From: Rossellomorea orangium
GTDB taxonomy: Bacteria > Bacillota > Bacilli > Bacillales > Bacillaceae_B
Direction: 5' to 3'
Length of the DNA: 64,000 bases
NCBI RefSeq assembly: GCF_019334305.1
Contig: NZ_JAHWGH010000015.1
Span: forward strand, 1 to 64,000
The position numbers were made by a program, and so were the translations under genes. Below the pieces are notes generated by a model. That model was not told the DNA's origin, ran no database searches, and saw nothing but the letters and a program-made list of their open reading frames with translations. Shown piece by piece: positions 25,011 through 33,952 of the stretch. Every line of letters begins with the position of its first letter. Within the stretch, counting starts at the first letter, position 1.

Positions 25011-26528
25011 TCCTTCCTGGTAAGCACTGATGGCTTCGTATTCTTCTTCTAACAAACGTGGAACGCGAATGAAGATCGGCATCAGCCTGTTATAGGCTTC
25101 CGTCGCTTTCGGATCTGGCTGATGAGAATGAACAGATCCTACCATATCTCTCACTTCTTCAAGAGAGTCGATCATTCCGTTTCCGTACATGCCAAGAACT
25201 ACTGCACCAAGGCATGAGCTTTCGAAGCTTTCCGGCACTTCCACTTCTTGATCGAACACGTCGGCAAGCATTTGGCGCCACAATTCAGAGCGGGCGAATC
25301 CGCCTGTCGCCTGCACCCGTTTCGGCGTACCGATCAATTCCTCCAGTGCCAGAAGAACGCTGTATAAGTTCATGACGATTCCTTCAAGGACCGCACGGAT
25401 CATATGCTCTTTTTTGTGATGCATTCCGAGTCCGAAAAAGGAGCCGCGGGCTTTTGCATTCCAAAGTGGAGCACGTTCTCCCGCCATGTAAGGGTGGAAT
25501 AGTAACCCTTCAGAACCTGGTTCCACTTTAGCCGCAATATCTGTGAGCACTTCATATGGATCCTTTCCTAATCGCTTGGCCACTTCCACTTCACCGGATG
25601 CCAGCTCGTCCCTGACCCATCTAAAAATCATTCCTCCATTGTTCACCGGTCCGCCGATCACCCAATGCTTATCTGTTAAGGCATAGCAGAAAATTCGGCC
25701 TTTCGGATCAGTCACAGGACGGTCGGTCACGGCTCGGATCGCCCCACTAGTTCCAATGGTCACAGCCACCACACCAGGTTCGATAGCATTCACTCCAAGA
25801 TTCGATAGAACCCCGTCACTTGCTCCAACAACGAATGGAGTGTCAGCAGGCAATCCCAGCATTTCGGTATATTCAGACTTTAAGTCGACCAGACTTTCAG
25901 TTGTAGAAACCGGTACCGAAAGCTGATCCTTCGATACACCTGCCACTTTCATGGCTTCTTCATCCCATGCCAGGTTTTCCAAGTGGAACATCCCTGTAGC
26001 AGATGCAATGGAATAATCCACGACATATTTTCCGAACAAGCGATGGAAGACAAATTCCTTGATCGAGATGAATTTCGCGGCTTTTCCGAACAATTCCGGT
26101 TTCTCATCCTTCAGCCAGGCAAGCTTCACAAGGGGTGACATCGGGTGGATCGGGGTGCCGGTTCTTCTATAGATTTCAAGTCCGTTCATTTCCTTCTTGA
26201 TTTTCTCCGCCCATGCGGCACTGCGGTTATCCGCCCATGTAATGGAAGGGGTCAACGGTTGATCATTCTCATCTACAAGGATCAGGCTGTGCATGGCAGA
26301 GCTGAATGACACAAACGAAATCGTTTCATTCGTGCTCGAAGCCACTTCCTTGATGCACTTAATGACCGCTTGAAAGATTTCCTCGGGGTCCTGTTCAGCC
26401 GTCCCCGGTGTTGGTGTATGTAATGGATATTCGATCCCGTGACGCTCGATCGCTTTTCCTTCTTTATTGAATAGTACCGCTTTTGTACTTGTGGTCCCGA
26501 TATCGACACCAATCATGAATTCTGACAT
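25005..26528 (-). CDS. gntK: Gluconate kinase (FGGY family)
   Basis: A 507-residue FGGY carbohydrate kinase converting gluconate to 6-phosphogluconate. The N-terminal phosphate loop MIGVDIGTTSTKAVLF and the C-terminal QATGGFARSELWRQMLADV (FGGY signature 2) are intact. Length and sequence style match Bacillus GntK. It follows the permease gene by 78 bp on the same strand. The pair lacks gntZ (6-phosphogluconate dehydrogenase) and a GntR-type repressor, which are in the B. subtilis operon. Confidence 0.9.
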   Translation of the reverse strand: MSEFMIGVDIGTTSTKAVLFNKEGKAIERHGIEYPLHTPTPGTAEQDPEEIFQAVIKCIKEVASSTNETISFVSFSSAMHSLILVDENDQPLTPSITWADNRSAAWAEKIKKEMNGLEIYRRTGTPIHPMSPLVKLAWLKDEKPELFGKAAKFISIKEFVFHRLFGKYVVDYSIASATGMFHLENLAWDEEAMKVAGVSKDQLSVPVSTTESLVDLKSEYTEMLGLPADTPFVVGASDGVLSNLGVNAIEPGVVAVTIGTSGAIRAVTDRPVTDPKGRIFCYALTDKHWVIGGPVNNGGMIFRWVRDELASGEVEVAKRLGKDPYEVLTDIAAKVEPGSEGLLFHPYMAGERAPLWNAKARGSFFGLGMHHKKEHMIRAVLEGIVMNLYSVLLALEELIGTPKRVQATGGFARSELWRQMLADVFDQEVEVPESFESSCLGAVVLGMYGNGMIDSLEEVRDMVGSVHSHQPDPKATEAYNRLMPIFIRVPRLLEEEYEAISAYQEGS

Positions 26529-26606
26529 CTTTGTTCCTCCTAAATAAATAGAGAAAAGGAAGAAGCGACATGGCTCTTCCCTCTTCTGCTATTATTCTAT
26601 CCTAAT

Positions 26607-27950
26607 TTAGCCAATGAATATCCCTAAAATGAATGCTACTCCGAATCCTACGAACCCGATAAGCGTTTCCATCACTGTCCATGATTTTAACGTATCTTTC
26701 ACATCTAATCCAAAGTAACGGTTCACTAACCAGAATCCGCTGTCATTCACATGGGAGAAGACTGTCGCTCCTGATGCGATGGCGATAACCATCAATCCAA
26801 GAACAGGACCCTGCATACCGAGCGTTTCAATCAGCGGGCTCATCAACCCTGCCGCTGTAACCATTGAAACGGTCGCTGAACCTTGTGCCACACGAACGAC
26901 CATGGCGATCAGGAAGGCAAGGGCGATTGGAGGCAGGCTTGAACCAGCCATCATATTTCCTAATACTTCCCCTACGCCGGAGTCAATCAATACTTGCTTG
27001 AATACTCCACCAGCACCAGTGACAAGAATGATGATTCCTGCTGGCTCAAGTGCCTTCGTTGCAATGTCCTGAACTTCCTGGCGTGAGTATCCACGCTTTG
27101 TTCCTAATAAAACGAACGTCAACAGCGTCGCAATCGTTAAGGCTACGAAAGGATGTCCTAAGAATGTAAGGATTGAACGAATCATATTCCCCTCATCTAA
27201 AATAACACCAGAAAGCGTATTCAATAAGATCAATACTAATGGAATGGAAATAAGCGATGCGATCAGTGCGAAACTTGGCAGCTCTTTATCATATTCCATT
27301 TCTTCTGCCTGCATATATTCAGGAACCACTGCATGGATTCGTTTCGAAATCCATTTTGCAAAAAGCGGACCTGCGATGATCATGGATGGAACACCGGCGA
27401 TCGCACCAAACAGGATGACCCAACCAAGGTCTGCCCCGATTAAGTCCGCAACCGCAATCGGTCCCGGAGTCGGCGGGATGAAGCTGTGTGTAACGGCAAG
27501 ACCTGCAAGTAATGGAATTCCATAGTATAGCAGTGACTTTCCTGTTTTACGTGCCAACCCATATACGATTGGTACAAGAATGATGAATCCTACATCGAAG
27601 AATACGGGAATGGCGACTAAGAAACCTGTGATACCCAGTGACCATTGCGCCTTATCTTCCCCAAATTTGTTAATCAGCGTCTGAGCAAGTCGTTCTGCTC
27701 CACCTGATACTTCAAGCATACGACCGAACATCGCACCTAAACCAACAACGACGGCGACAAACCCCAGGGTCCCGCCCATTCCGCTCTGGATCGAGGCAAC
27801 AACATCCTGCAACGGCATTCCAGCGGCGATCCCTACGATTAAACTCACTAATAATAGGGCAACAAAAGCGTGAAGCTTTGTTTTAATTACTAAAAATAAA
27901 AGAAGAAAAATTCCGGCGAGTGCCACTAAAATAAGCATTTGATCTGACAT
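26607..27950 (-). CDS. gntP: Gluconate:H+ symporter GntP
   Basis: A 447-residue GntP-family permease with about 12 to 14 hydrophobic segments. The motifs LVALAGIFLLLFLVIKTKLHAF, HSFIPPTPGPIAVADLIGADLG and VTGAGGVFKQVLIDSGVG are standard for the family. It imports gluconate for the kinase downstream. CcpA-type cre-like sequences and inverted repeats lie in the 278-bp region shared with the divergent RpiR-type regulator. Confidence 0.92.
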   Translation of the reverse strand: MSDQMLILVALAGIFLLLFLVIKTKLHAFVALLLVSLIVGIAAGMPLQDVVASIQSGMGGTLGFVAVVVGLGAMFGRMLEVSGGAERLAQTLINKFGEDKAQWSLGITGFLVAIPVFFDVGFIILVPIVYGLARKTGKSLLYYGIPLLAGLAVTHSFIPPTPGPIAVADLIGADLGWVILFGAIAGVPSMIIAGPLFAKWISKRIHAVVPEYMQAEEMEYDKELPSFALIASLISIPLVLILLNTLSGVILDEGNMIRSILTFLGHPFVALTIATLLTFVLLGTKRGYSRQEVQDIATKALEPAGIIILVTGAGGVFKQVLIDSGVGEVLGNMMAGSSLPPIALAFLIAMVVRVAQGSATVSMVTAAGLMSPLIETLGMQGPVLGLMVIAIASGATVFSHVNDSGFWLVNRYFGLDVKDTLKSWTVMETLIGFVGFGVAFILGIFIG

Positions 27951-28033
27951 TGTGTATCCCTACCTTTCTTTTGTCTCGGCAGCCCTGCTGCCCATTTTTT
28001 ATAACGGTTGATCCTGACTCCTTGTAGAAAGCA

Positions 28034-28047
28034 GTAAAGCGTTTGCA
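28034..28047 (-). promoter_or_regulatory. cre-like site upstream of gntP
   Basis: On the minus strand TGCAAACGCTTTAC; it matches the CcpA consensus TGWAANCGNTNWCA apart from positions 3 and 14. It lies 84 bp before gntP. Confidence 0.55.
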
Positions 28048-28077
28048 AAACACCCTATGTATCTAGTACTCTCTAAA

Positions 28078-28113
28078 ATGATTTTCACAAATCATCAGGA
28101 AAATTATTTTCTG
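28078..28113. promoter_or_regulatory. Two adjacent inverted repeats, candidate regulator sites
   Basis: ATGATTT-TCAC-AAATCAT (28078-28095) is a perfect 7-bp inverted repeat and directly abuts the imperfect CAGGAAAATTATTTTCTG (28096-28113). They lie between gntP and the RpiR-type gene and may be its operators. Confidence 0.5.
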
Positions 28114-28145
28114 TCTATCTCTATTATAAAAAATATTTTTCTTTT

Positions 28146-28159
28146 TGCAACCGTTTACA
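28146..28159 (+). promoter_or_regulatory. cre site 5' of the RpiR-type regulator
   Basis: TGCAACCGTTTACA matches the CcpA consensus at 13 of 14 positions. A TATAAT -10-like box follows at 28190-28195. Catabolite control of the gluconate regulon is expected. Confidence 0.65.
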
Positions 28160-28228
28160 GAAATTATTTTTATTTTTCTTGTAATCTTGTATAATGAAAT
28201 TATGAAAACCCTTACAGGAGTGGTGTCT

Positions 28229-29080
28229 ATGAGTCAACATCAACATTGTTTAGCAAGTATACGTTCTCACTATCCCCAGTTCAGTGTGACAGAGAAAAAA
28301 ATTGCCGACTATATCCTTGAAAATCCAAACGAGATCATCCATTCCACAATCAATGGACTGGCCGAAGACTTGGGAGTTGCCGACTCTACCGTCTTCCGTT
28401 TTTGTAAACGAATCGGTTTCAAAGGCTATCAGGCAATGAAGATCGCCCTTGCCTCTGAAATCGTGACTGGACTTAAGGACATTCATGAGCGGATCGATGA
28501 AGGCGACACAGCACAGACGATTGCCACTAAAGTCTTCAGGTCCAATATCAAAACGATAGAAGACACACTGATGGTGGTTGATGAAAAGAAGCTGTTGAAA
28601 GCTGTGGATATGATGAATAGCGCACGTTCCATTGACTTCTTCGGCAGTGGCGGATCCGGTGTCATCGCCCTTGACGCATATCATAAGTTCATCCGGACCG
28701 GATTACGTGTGCATGCGGCAAGCGACAGTCACATTCAGCTTATGACCGCTTCCCAGATGACGAGTGACGATTGCGCAGTATTCATATCTCACTCAGGTTC
28801 GACGAAGGATATTCTGCAGGTTCTCGATATCGTCAAAGAAACCGGGGCAAAGACCATCTGTATCACCAATTTCGCCAAGTCCCCATTAAGTCAACGAGTC
28901 GATACGTCACTCTTCACTGTTTCCGAAGAAACCGATTATCGCTCAGAAGCCTTATCTTCCCGCATTGCCCAGTTAACACTGATCGATGCCCTTTATGTAA
29001 ATTTAATGATGAGGCGGGAAATGGAAGGACAGGATGCGCTCAGGAAAATGCGCAAAGCTATTTCGGTTAAAAGACTTTAA
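28229..29080 (+). CDS. RpiR/MurR-family regulator of the gluconate genes
   Basis: A 283-residue regulator. Residues ~1-75 form the RpiR helix-turn-helix (FSVTEKKIADYILENPNEI, LGVADSTVFRFCKRIGFKGY) and ~125-255 a SIS sugar-phosphate-binding domain (IDFFGSGGSGVIA, FISHSGSTKDILQ). The start at 28229 is chosen for its CAGGAG site; upstream in-frame starts lie in the promoter. Divergence from gntP-gntK indicates that it senses 6-phosphogluconate or a related sugar phosphate. It replaces the GntR-type repressor used by B. subtilis. Confidence 0.85.
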   Translation: MSQHQHCLASIRSHYPQFSVTEKKIADYILENPNEIIHSTINGLAEDLGVADSTVFRFCKRIGFKGYQAMKIALASEIVTGLKDIHERIDEGDTAQTIATKVFRSNIKTIEDTLMVVDEKKLLKAVDMMNSARSIDFFGSGGSGVIALDAYHKFIRTGLRVHAASDSHIQLMTASQMTSDDCAVFISHSGSTKDILQVLDIVKETGAKTICITNFAKSPLSQRVDTSLFTVSEETDYRSEALSSRIAQLTLIDALYVNLMMRREMEGQDALRKMRKAISVKRL

Positions 29081-29114
29081 AAGATGGATTGGCTTTAGCC
29101 GGTCCATCTTTTTA
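29079..29114 (+). terminator. Intrinsic terminator after the RpiR-type gene
   Basis: Stem AAAAGATGGA / TCCATCTTTT with an inner GGC/GCC pair, ending in a T run. Confidence 0.8.
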
Positions 29115-29491
29115 ATACTCTCATTCTCTTAAAATCAATAACACTTTCGACCTAAATAACCGAACGGATATGTAGGTAAAAAGTATGATTTTAATCCCTT
29201 TCACAACCTTCAATTATTATAAATTTCGAATAATTCCTTCTATTTCTGTATCAATTGTCCCGTATGACCTTAACATCCATCCCATTTTTTACCTGTTTGC
29301 AATTATTGTCCGAAAATCTCGCTAAATCAAGCTTTCCGAGCATTTTTTATCGGAATGAATATGTGCTAAGGTTAAGTAGAAATGTTTTTACGTGAGACAA
29401 GCATTCATGAAAAACATCACAAAGAAAGACATTTTCAAAGCCTCTTACAACCTCTAAACTTTTCTCAATAGTTTTAGAATATTTAATTGAT

Positions 29492-29509
29492 AGGTAGAAC
29501 TTTCTACCT
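29492..29509. promoter_or_regulatory. Inverted repeat AGGTAGAACTTTCTACCT before the SSS symporter
   Basis: A perfect 8-bp inverted repeat with a 2-bp centre, 114 bp upstream of the symporter start. The 500-bp gap 29115-29622 otherwise shows only AT-rich sequence to me; no small gene or structured leader is evident. Confidence 0.55.
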
Positions 29510-29622
29510 TCCCTTCAGGCTAAAATGTGTTTATCTTTTCACCGGTGATTATTAAATTGTGATTAAGAAATGAATCAACGTTCTCTCGCGTGAACAAATA
29601 CTGTTCAGGAGATGATCGTTTT

Positions 29623-31032
29623 ATGGAATTACAACAAAATCCACATTTATTATGGTTTATAGGGATATATGCGGTACTAATGATTGGGATCGGTACGTAT
29701 ATGTCTAAGAAAGTATCCAGCAGTAATGATTTTATTCTGGCTGGAAAAAGTCTGGGTCCTTTTGTATTGATGGGGACATTACTTGCAACTTGGACTGGAA
29801 GCGGAAGTATTTCCGGTGGGGAAACATCTGTTGCATACAGCTTTGGGATTATTCCTTCGTTAATGCTTATGATTCCGACCCTTGTGGGAATCGGGATTCT
29901 TTACCTCGTTGCTCCCAAAATACGTGCATTCAGTAAATATACCGTTTCAGCCATCCTTGAAGAAAAATACGGTTCCACTGCACGGAATCTTTCAAGTGCC
30001 ATCATCATCTTAGCCTATGTCGGTATTGTTTCATACCAGATGAAAGGGTTCGGCTTTATTCTTAACTTAACAACAGGCATGTCGGTTGGTCTCGGGACGA
30101 CCATTGGTGCTGCCTTGATCATTTTTCTAGCGATGATCGGTGGTTTGCGCTCTGTATCTCAAACCGATGCACTGAGTGGTTTTCTGATGGTCGGTGGATT
30201 AATCATTACTGTTCCAACCATATTCTTTATTGCAGGGGGATGGGATGAAATTGTTCAAAATGTACCTGCATCCCATATGTCAGCAACAGGAAACTTATCC
30301 ATCATCCAATTGATCGGTTATTTACTGCCTTCTCTTTTCTTATTATTGGGCGACCAGAATATGTATCAAAGGCTCGCTTCATCTAAAGGAGATTCTTCAT
30401 CAAGAAAGGGACAAATTGGATGGCTTATTGCCATGATCATCATTTCTCCTGCCATCTCATTGATCGCCTTTGCATCCCGTTCTCTATTCCCGGATATCGA
30501 TCCAGGAATGGCGTTGATGGCAACGACGGTAGCAATGCCGATTGGAATCGGGGGAATTCTTTTGGCAGCGGCAGCATCCTTTATCATTACAACAGGAAAT
30601 TCGTATTTATTGTCTGCTGCAACGAATCTAACCTATGATATTTACGGAAAATATATAAATCCTAATGCTTCAGATGATAAGCAGTTAAAAATTACAAAGA
30701 TGTTCATCGTTATACTTGGAGCTTTAGCATTCATCATTATCAATTACTTCCCGAGTGTACTCGATGTCCAAATGTATGCTTACACCGTTTATGGTGCAGG
30801 CATTACCCCGGCTGTTTTAGCCGTTTTCTTCTGGAAACGTGTCAATGCTGCCGGTGGAGTTTCATCAATGATAGCAGGTGTCATTTCAACGTTGGTTTGG
30901 GAAATTGCCCTTCAGAAACCATTTGATCTGAACAGTGTCGTCATTGCGGTTCCATTAGCCATCATTGTGTTGGTAGTTGTGACTCTTATGACTTCTGACA
31001 AGGATGACGCTCAATTACAACAAACTGCATAA
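29623..31032 (+). CDS. Sodium:solute symporter (SSS family)
   Basis: A 469-residue symporter with about 13 hydrophobic segments. SSNDFILAGKSLGPF, TWTGSGSISGGETSVAYSFG and the later ITTGNSYLLSAATNLTYDIY are SSS-family features (the last is the sodium-site region). The start at 29623 is taken because AGGAG lies upstream; a GTG at 29590 in the same frame is less likely. The substrate is not evident. The gene stands alone and shares a terminator with the convergent aminotransferase. Confidence 0.8.
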   Translation: MELQQNPHLLWFIGIYAVLMIGIGTYMSKKVSSSNDFILAGKSLGPFVLMGTLLATWTGSGSISGGETSVAYSFGIIPSLMLMIPTLVGIGILYLVAPKIRAFSKYTVSAILEEKYGSTARNLSSAIIILAYVGIVSYQMKGFGFILNLTTGMSVGLGTTIGAALIIFLAMIGGLRSVSQTDALSGFLMVGGLIITVPTIFFIAGGWDEIVQNVPASHMSATGNLSIIQLIGYLLPSLFLLLGDQNMYQRLASSKGDSSSRKGQIGWLIAMIIISPAISLIAFASRSLFPDIDPGMALMATTVAMPIGIGGILLAAAASFIITTGNSYLLSAATNLTYDIYGKYINPNASDDKQLKITKMFIVILGALAFIIINYFPSVLDVQMYAYTVYGAGITPAVLAVFFWKRVNAAGGVSSMIAGVISTLVWEIALQKPFDLNSVVIAVPLAIIVLVVVTLMTSDKDDAQLQQTA

Positions 31033-31041
31033 GGTCATGCA

Positions 31042-31086
31042 AAAAGGCTGGATTCAGGTACAACTTAGTACCTAAATCCAGCCTTT
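31042..31086. terminator. Bidirectional terminator between symporter and aminotransferase
   Basis: A long stem AAAAGGCTGGATT + AGGTAC paired with GTACCT + AATCCAGCCTTTT (one-base bulges) and a 6-nt loop. Confidence 0.85.
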
Positions 31087-31091
31087 TGCTT

Positions 31092-32414
31092 TTAATCGAA
31101 ATGACTCATCAATGTCACCTCGTATTCACTCAGTGCTTCATCCAGCATTCGCAACCCTTCATCAATTTGTTCTCTTGTGACAGTAAGAGGAGGAATCATC
31201 CGGATCACTTCGGAGTGGTTTCCACATAGGTAGAATAAAACCCCTTTTTCCAGAGCCCTGTCAAGGACGTCCATCAGGCCTTCCTGATTCGGTTCTCCTG
31301 TTTGGGGATGAACGATTTCGATCCCGATCATCAACCCCACCGCCCGGATGCTCCCAATCACAGGGTGTTTCTCCTGCAATTGCTCAAGCTTCGAAACAGC
31401 GTAAGCCCCCATCGTCTTCGTATTATCCAAAAGATTTTCCTCTTTCATGACTTCTAAGGTGGCAAGACCGACAGAGCAGGCAATCGGGTTCCCGCCAAAC
31501 GTGGTTCCATGACTTCCAAGAGGCCATTGTTTCATCAGTTTATTGGATGCGACCGTCGCACTCAGCGGGAGTCCCGAGGCAATCCCTTTTGCAATCGCCA
31601 TAATATCCGGCGTAACATCGAAGGTTTGTGCAGCAAACCAATTTCCAGTCCGTCCGAATCCTGTTTGAACTTCATCAAAAATCAATAAAATACCGTGTCG
31701 ATCACAAATCTCCCTTACCTTTTTAAGCCATGCCTTCGGAGGAACGATATATCCTCCTTCCCCAAGTACAGGTTCCAAAATGACGCATGCCACTTCTTCA
31801 GGGGTTACCTGATGATTAAATAGCGTTTCAAAATCCTTTTCGAGCTTGTTGACAACATATTGGGTCGAATCTTTTCCCTCTGGGCACTCCCGTTCGTTCG
31901 CATAAGGAATTTGATATGTTAATCCTGAAGGCTGCATAAACTTTCGGTACTTGCTCTTGGAAGTGGTGACACTTAAGGCACCAAGGGAGCGCCCATGAAA
32001 ACATCCTGTAAAGGAAACCACATATGGACGCTTCGTCACATATTTAGCCAGCTTGAGCGCCCCCTCGATCGCTTCCGTTCCGCTGTTGGCAAAGAAGAAA
32101 CTATCCAGGTCACCCGGTAGAATCTCTGCCAGTTCATCTGCCAGGCGAAGAATCGATTCATACATGATGACACCTGACGGACCATGCATCAGCCCGTCTG
32201 CTGCATCTTTGATCGCTTGTACGACCTTCGGGTGACGATGTCCCACATTTGTGACGGCGATCCCGGAGGTGAAATCAAGATACTTCCTACCGTCAAGTCC
32301 ATAGTAGTAGCAACCTTCTTCTTTCACTACCGGTAAATTTGGATGATCCTTTGCCATGCTCGGTGCTAAACGATCAGGCATACGCTCAATAAGCTGTTCA
32401 AACGTTCGTTCCAT
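31092..32414 (-). CDS. Class III aminotransferase (4-aminobutyrate aminotransferase-like)
   Basis: A 440-residue PLP enzyme of the ornithine/GABA aminotransferase class. Visible are the phosphate-binding [16 protein letters not shown] (~108-123), [17 protein letters not shown], the cofactor aspartate in [14 protein letters not shown] and the PLP lysine in [14 protein letters not shown]. It is probably specific for a gamma- or omega-amino acid. It lies 42 bp after the YjiH-type gene and, with it, behind a sigma-54 promoter, which suggests amino-acid or amine catabolism. Confidence 0.85.
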   Translation of the reverse strand: MERTFEQLIERMPDRLAPSMAKDHPNLPVVKEEGCYYYGLDGRKYLDFTSGIAVTNVGHRHPKVVQAIKDAADGLMHGPSGVIMYESILRLADELAEILPGDLDSFFFANSGTEAIEGALKLAKYVTKRPYVVSFTGCFHGRSLGALSVTTSKSKYRKFMQPSGLTYQIPYANERECPEGKDSTQYVVNKLEKDFETLFNHQVTPEEVACVILEPVLGEGGYIVPPKAWLKKVREICDRHGILLIFDEVQTGFGRTGNWFAAQTFDVTPDIMAIAKGIASGLPLSATVASNKLMKQWPLGSHGTTFGGNPIACSVGLATLEVMKEENLLDNTKTMGAYAVSKLEQLQEKHPVIGSIRAVGLMIGIEIVHPQTGEPNQEGLMDVLDRALEKGVLFYLCGNHSEVIRMIPPLTVTREQIDEGLRMLDEALSEYEVTLMSHFD

Positions 32415-32456
32415 TTCAGTACCCCCATATCCATTTTTGTATAAATCCTCGAGGTT

Positions 32457-33839
32457 TTACATAAAGAAAAAGTGCGCCAGTAACGCTACGATCGGCAATG
32501 TAATGATCGTACGCTGGATAAAGATGATAAATAGATCCAAAAAGCTGATGGGAATCTTAGATTTGATCAATAAAATTCCGATTTCGGACATGTAGATTAA
32601 TTGAGTCAGAGACATAGCGGCAATTACGAACCTCGTCAACTCACTCTCGATGCCACTCCCTACTACAGCTGGCAGGAACATATCGGCAAACCCGACGATC
32701 ATCGCAGGGGCAGCATCTGCAGCCTGTGGTATTTGAAGAAGCTCCAGGAATGGTACGACCGGATAGGCCAATACATCAAACACCGGTGTATACTCTGCCA
32801 CTACTAGGGCAAGCGTCCCAAGGGCCATGACAAGTGGAATGAGTCCGAACCAGATATCCAATACGTTCTGCAATCCTTTCTTGGTCACTTCCCCGACACT
32901 CTTCACTTCTGATGCTTTTTCTACGGCTTTTTCAAATCCCCACTGAAGGCGGGATACATCATCGGGCACCGTTTCAGAAATTTGCATGCCGACAGGCTCA
33001 TAATACGTGTCCTTTTTACGGGAAAGCGGCGGGATTCTCGGACAGATCACAGCTGCTGCAATCCCGGCAATCACGACCGTTCCATATAGTTGGACAAACA
33101 TGGATTCCAACCCTATGAAACTGACAATCACAAGACTGAAAGCGATGGAAGCAACCGAGAAGTTCGTTGCAATCACTGCCGCTTCGCGTTTTGTATAGTA
33201 TCCTTCTTCAAATTGTTTCGTTGTAATCAGGACACCTACCGTCCCGCTTCCCATCCAGGAAGCAAGGGCGTCGATAGAAGATCGTCCGGGCAGCTGGAAT
33301 AAAGGCTTCATGATCTTTTGAAGCAGCGTACCGAAGAAATCCATCAGACCAAAGTCTAATAATAGGGGCATCAATAGCCCGGCAAACAGGAACCAGGTCG
33401 TTAAGACGGGAACTAACGAATACAGGACCGTTCCACCCGTATAGTCGGATATAATCCACTCCGGTCCGATTCCATTGACGGTCATCACGGCAAACACAGT
33501 CCCTATTACGCGGGTCGCAATCCAGAAATAGCCTACATCGAATAATCCTTTTAAGAATGATTGCTTAACAATCCATTGAGGTTTAAACATTTTCGTAAAA
33601 ATGGCCATCAGAGCCGATAGACCAAAAATGACTGTCATGAATAATGGCAGCACACCTTCTAACATCCCTTGAAAATAAGAAGCAAATATTCCGACACCGA
33701 TGGTCATATTCCCTTCATAAGTAACAGGGATCAAAAACAACAACACCCCAATCAAGGAAGGAATGATAAACTTCATCGCTTCTTTTACCGATCTAGACTG
33801 AGTTTGCAACTCACTTACATTCGGTTTTCCAACTTCCAT
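32457..33839 (-). CDS. YjiH-type membrane protein (nucleoside-recognition GATE domain)
   Basis: A 460-residue polytopic membrane protein of the YjiH group. Features include FIIPSLIGVLLFLIPV at the N-terminus, ALASWMGSGTVGVLITTKQFEEGYYTKREA, typical of GATE/nucleoside-recognition domains, and MSLTQLIYMSEIGILLIKSKIP near the end. The ATG at 33839 is chosen because AAAGGGG lies eight bases upstream; a GTG nine bases earlier is weaker. Members of this group are often beside amino-acid or amine catabolic genes; the substrate, presumably moved for the aminotransferase, is not known. Confidence 0.7.
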   Translation of the reverse strand: MEVGKPNVSELQTQSRSVKEAMKFIIPSLIGVLLFLIPVTYEGNMTIGVGIFASYFQGMLEGVLPLFMTVIFGLSALMAIFTKMFKPQWIVKQSFLKGLFDVGYFWIATRVIGTVFAVMTVNGIGPEWIISDYTGGTVLYSLVPVLTTWFLFAGLLMPLLLDFGLMDFFGTLLQKIMKPLFQLPGRSSIDALASWMGSGTVGVLITTKQFEEGYYTKREAAVIATNFSVASIAFSLVIVSFIGLESMFVQLYGTVVIAGIAAAVICPRIPPLSRKKDTYYEPVGMQISETVPDDVSRLQWGFEKAVEKASEVKSVGEVTKKGLQNVLDIWFGLIPLVMALGTLALVVAEYTPVFDVLAYPVVPFLELLQIPQAADAAPAMIVGFADMFLPAVVGSGIESELTRFVIAAMSLTQLIYMSEIGILLIKSKIPISFLDLFIIFIQRTIITLPIVALLAHFFFM

Positions 33840-33932
33840 TGCACACACCCCTTTGAAATTTTATCCAATGATTGTGAAGCTAAAGCGCCTGCTCCCCCTT
33901 TATTCGTTTCTGAGTCGATTCACCTTATTACT

Positions 33933-33948
33933 TGCAAGTATCATGCCA
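33933..33948 (-). promoter_or_regulatory. Sigma-54 (-24/-12) promoter TGGCATGATACTTGCA
   Basis: Matches the consensus TGGCAYRN4TTGCW at every fixed position. It lies on the minus strand, about 95 bp before the YjiH-type gene and immediately behind the stop codon (33953) of the sigma-54 activator gene. The start of transcription should be near 33921. Confidence 0.85.
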
Positions 33949-33952
33949 ATTT

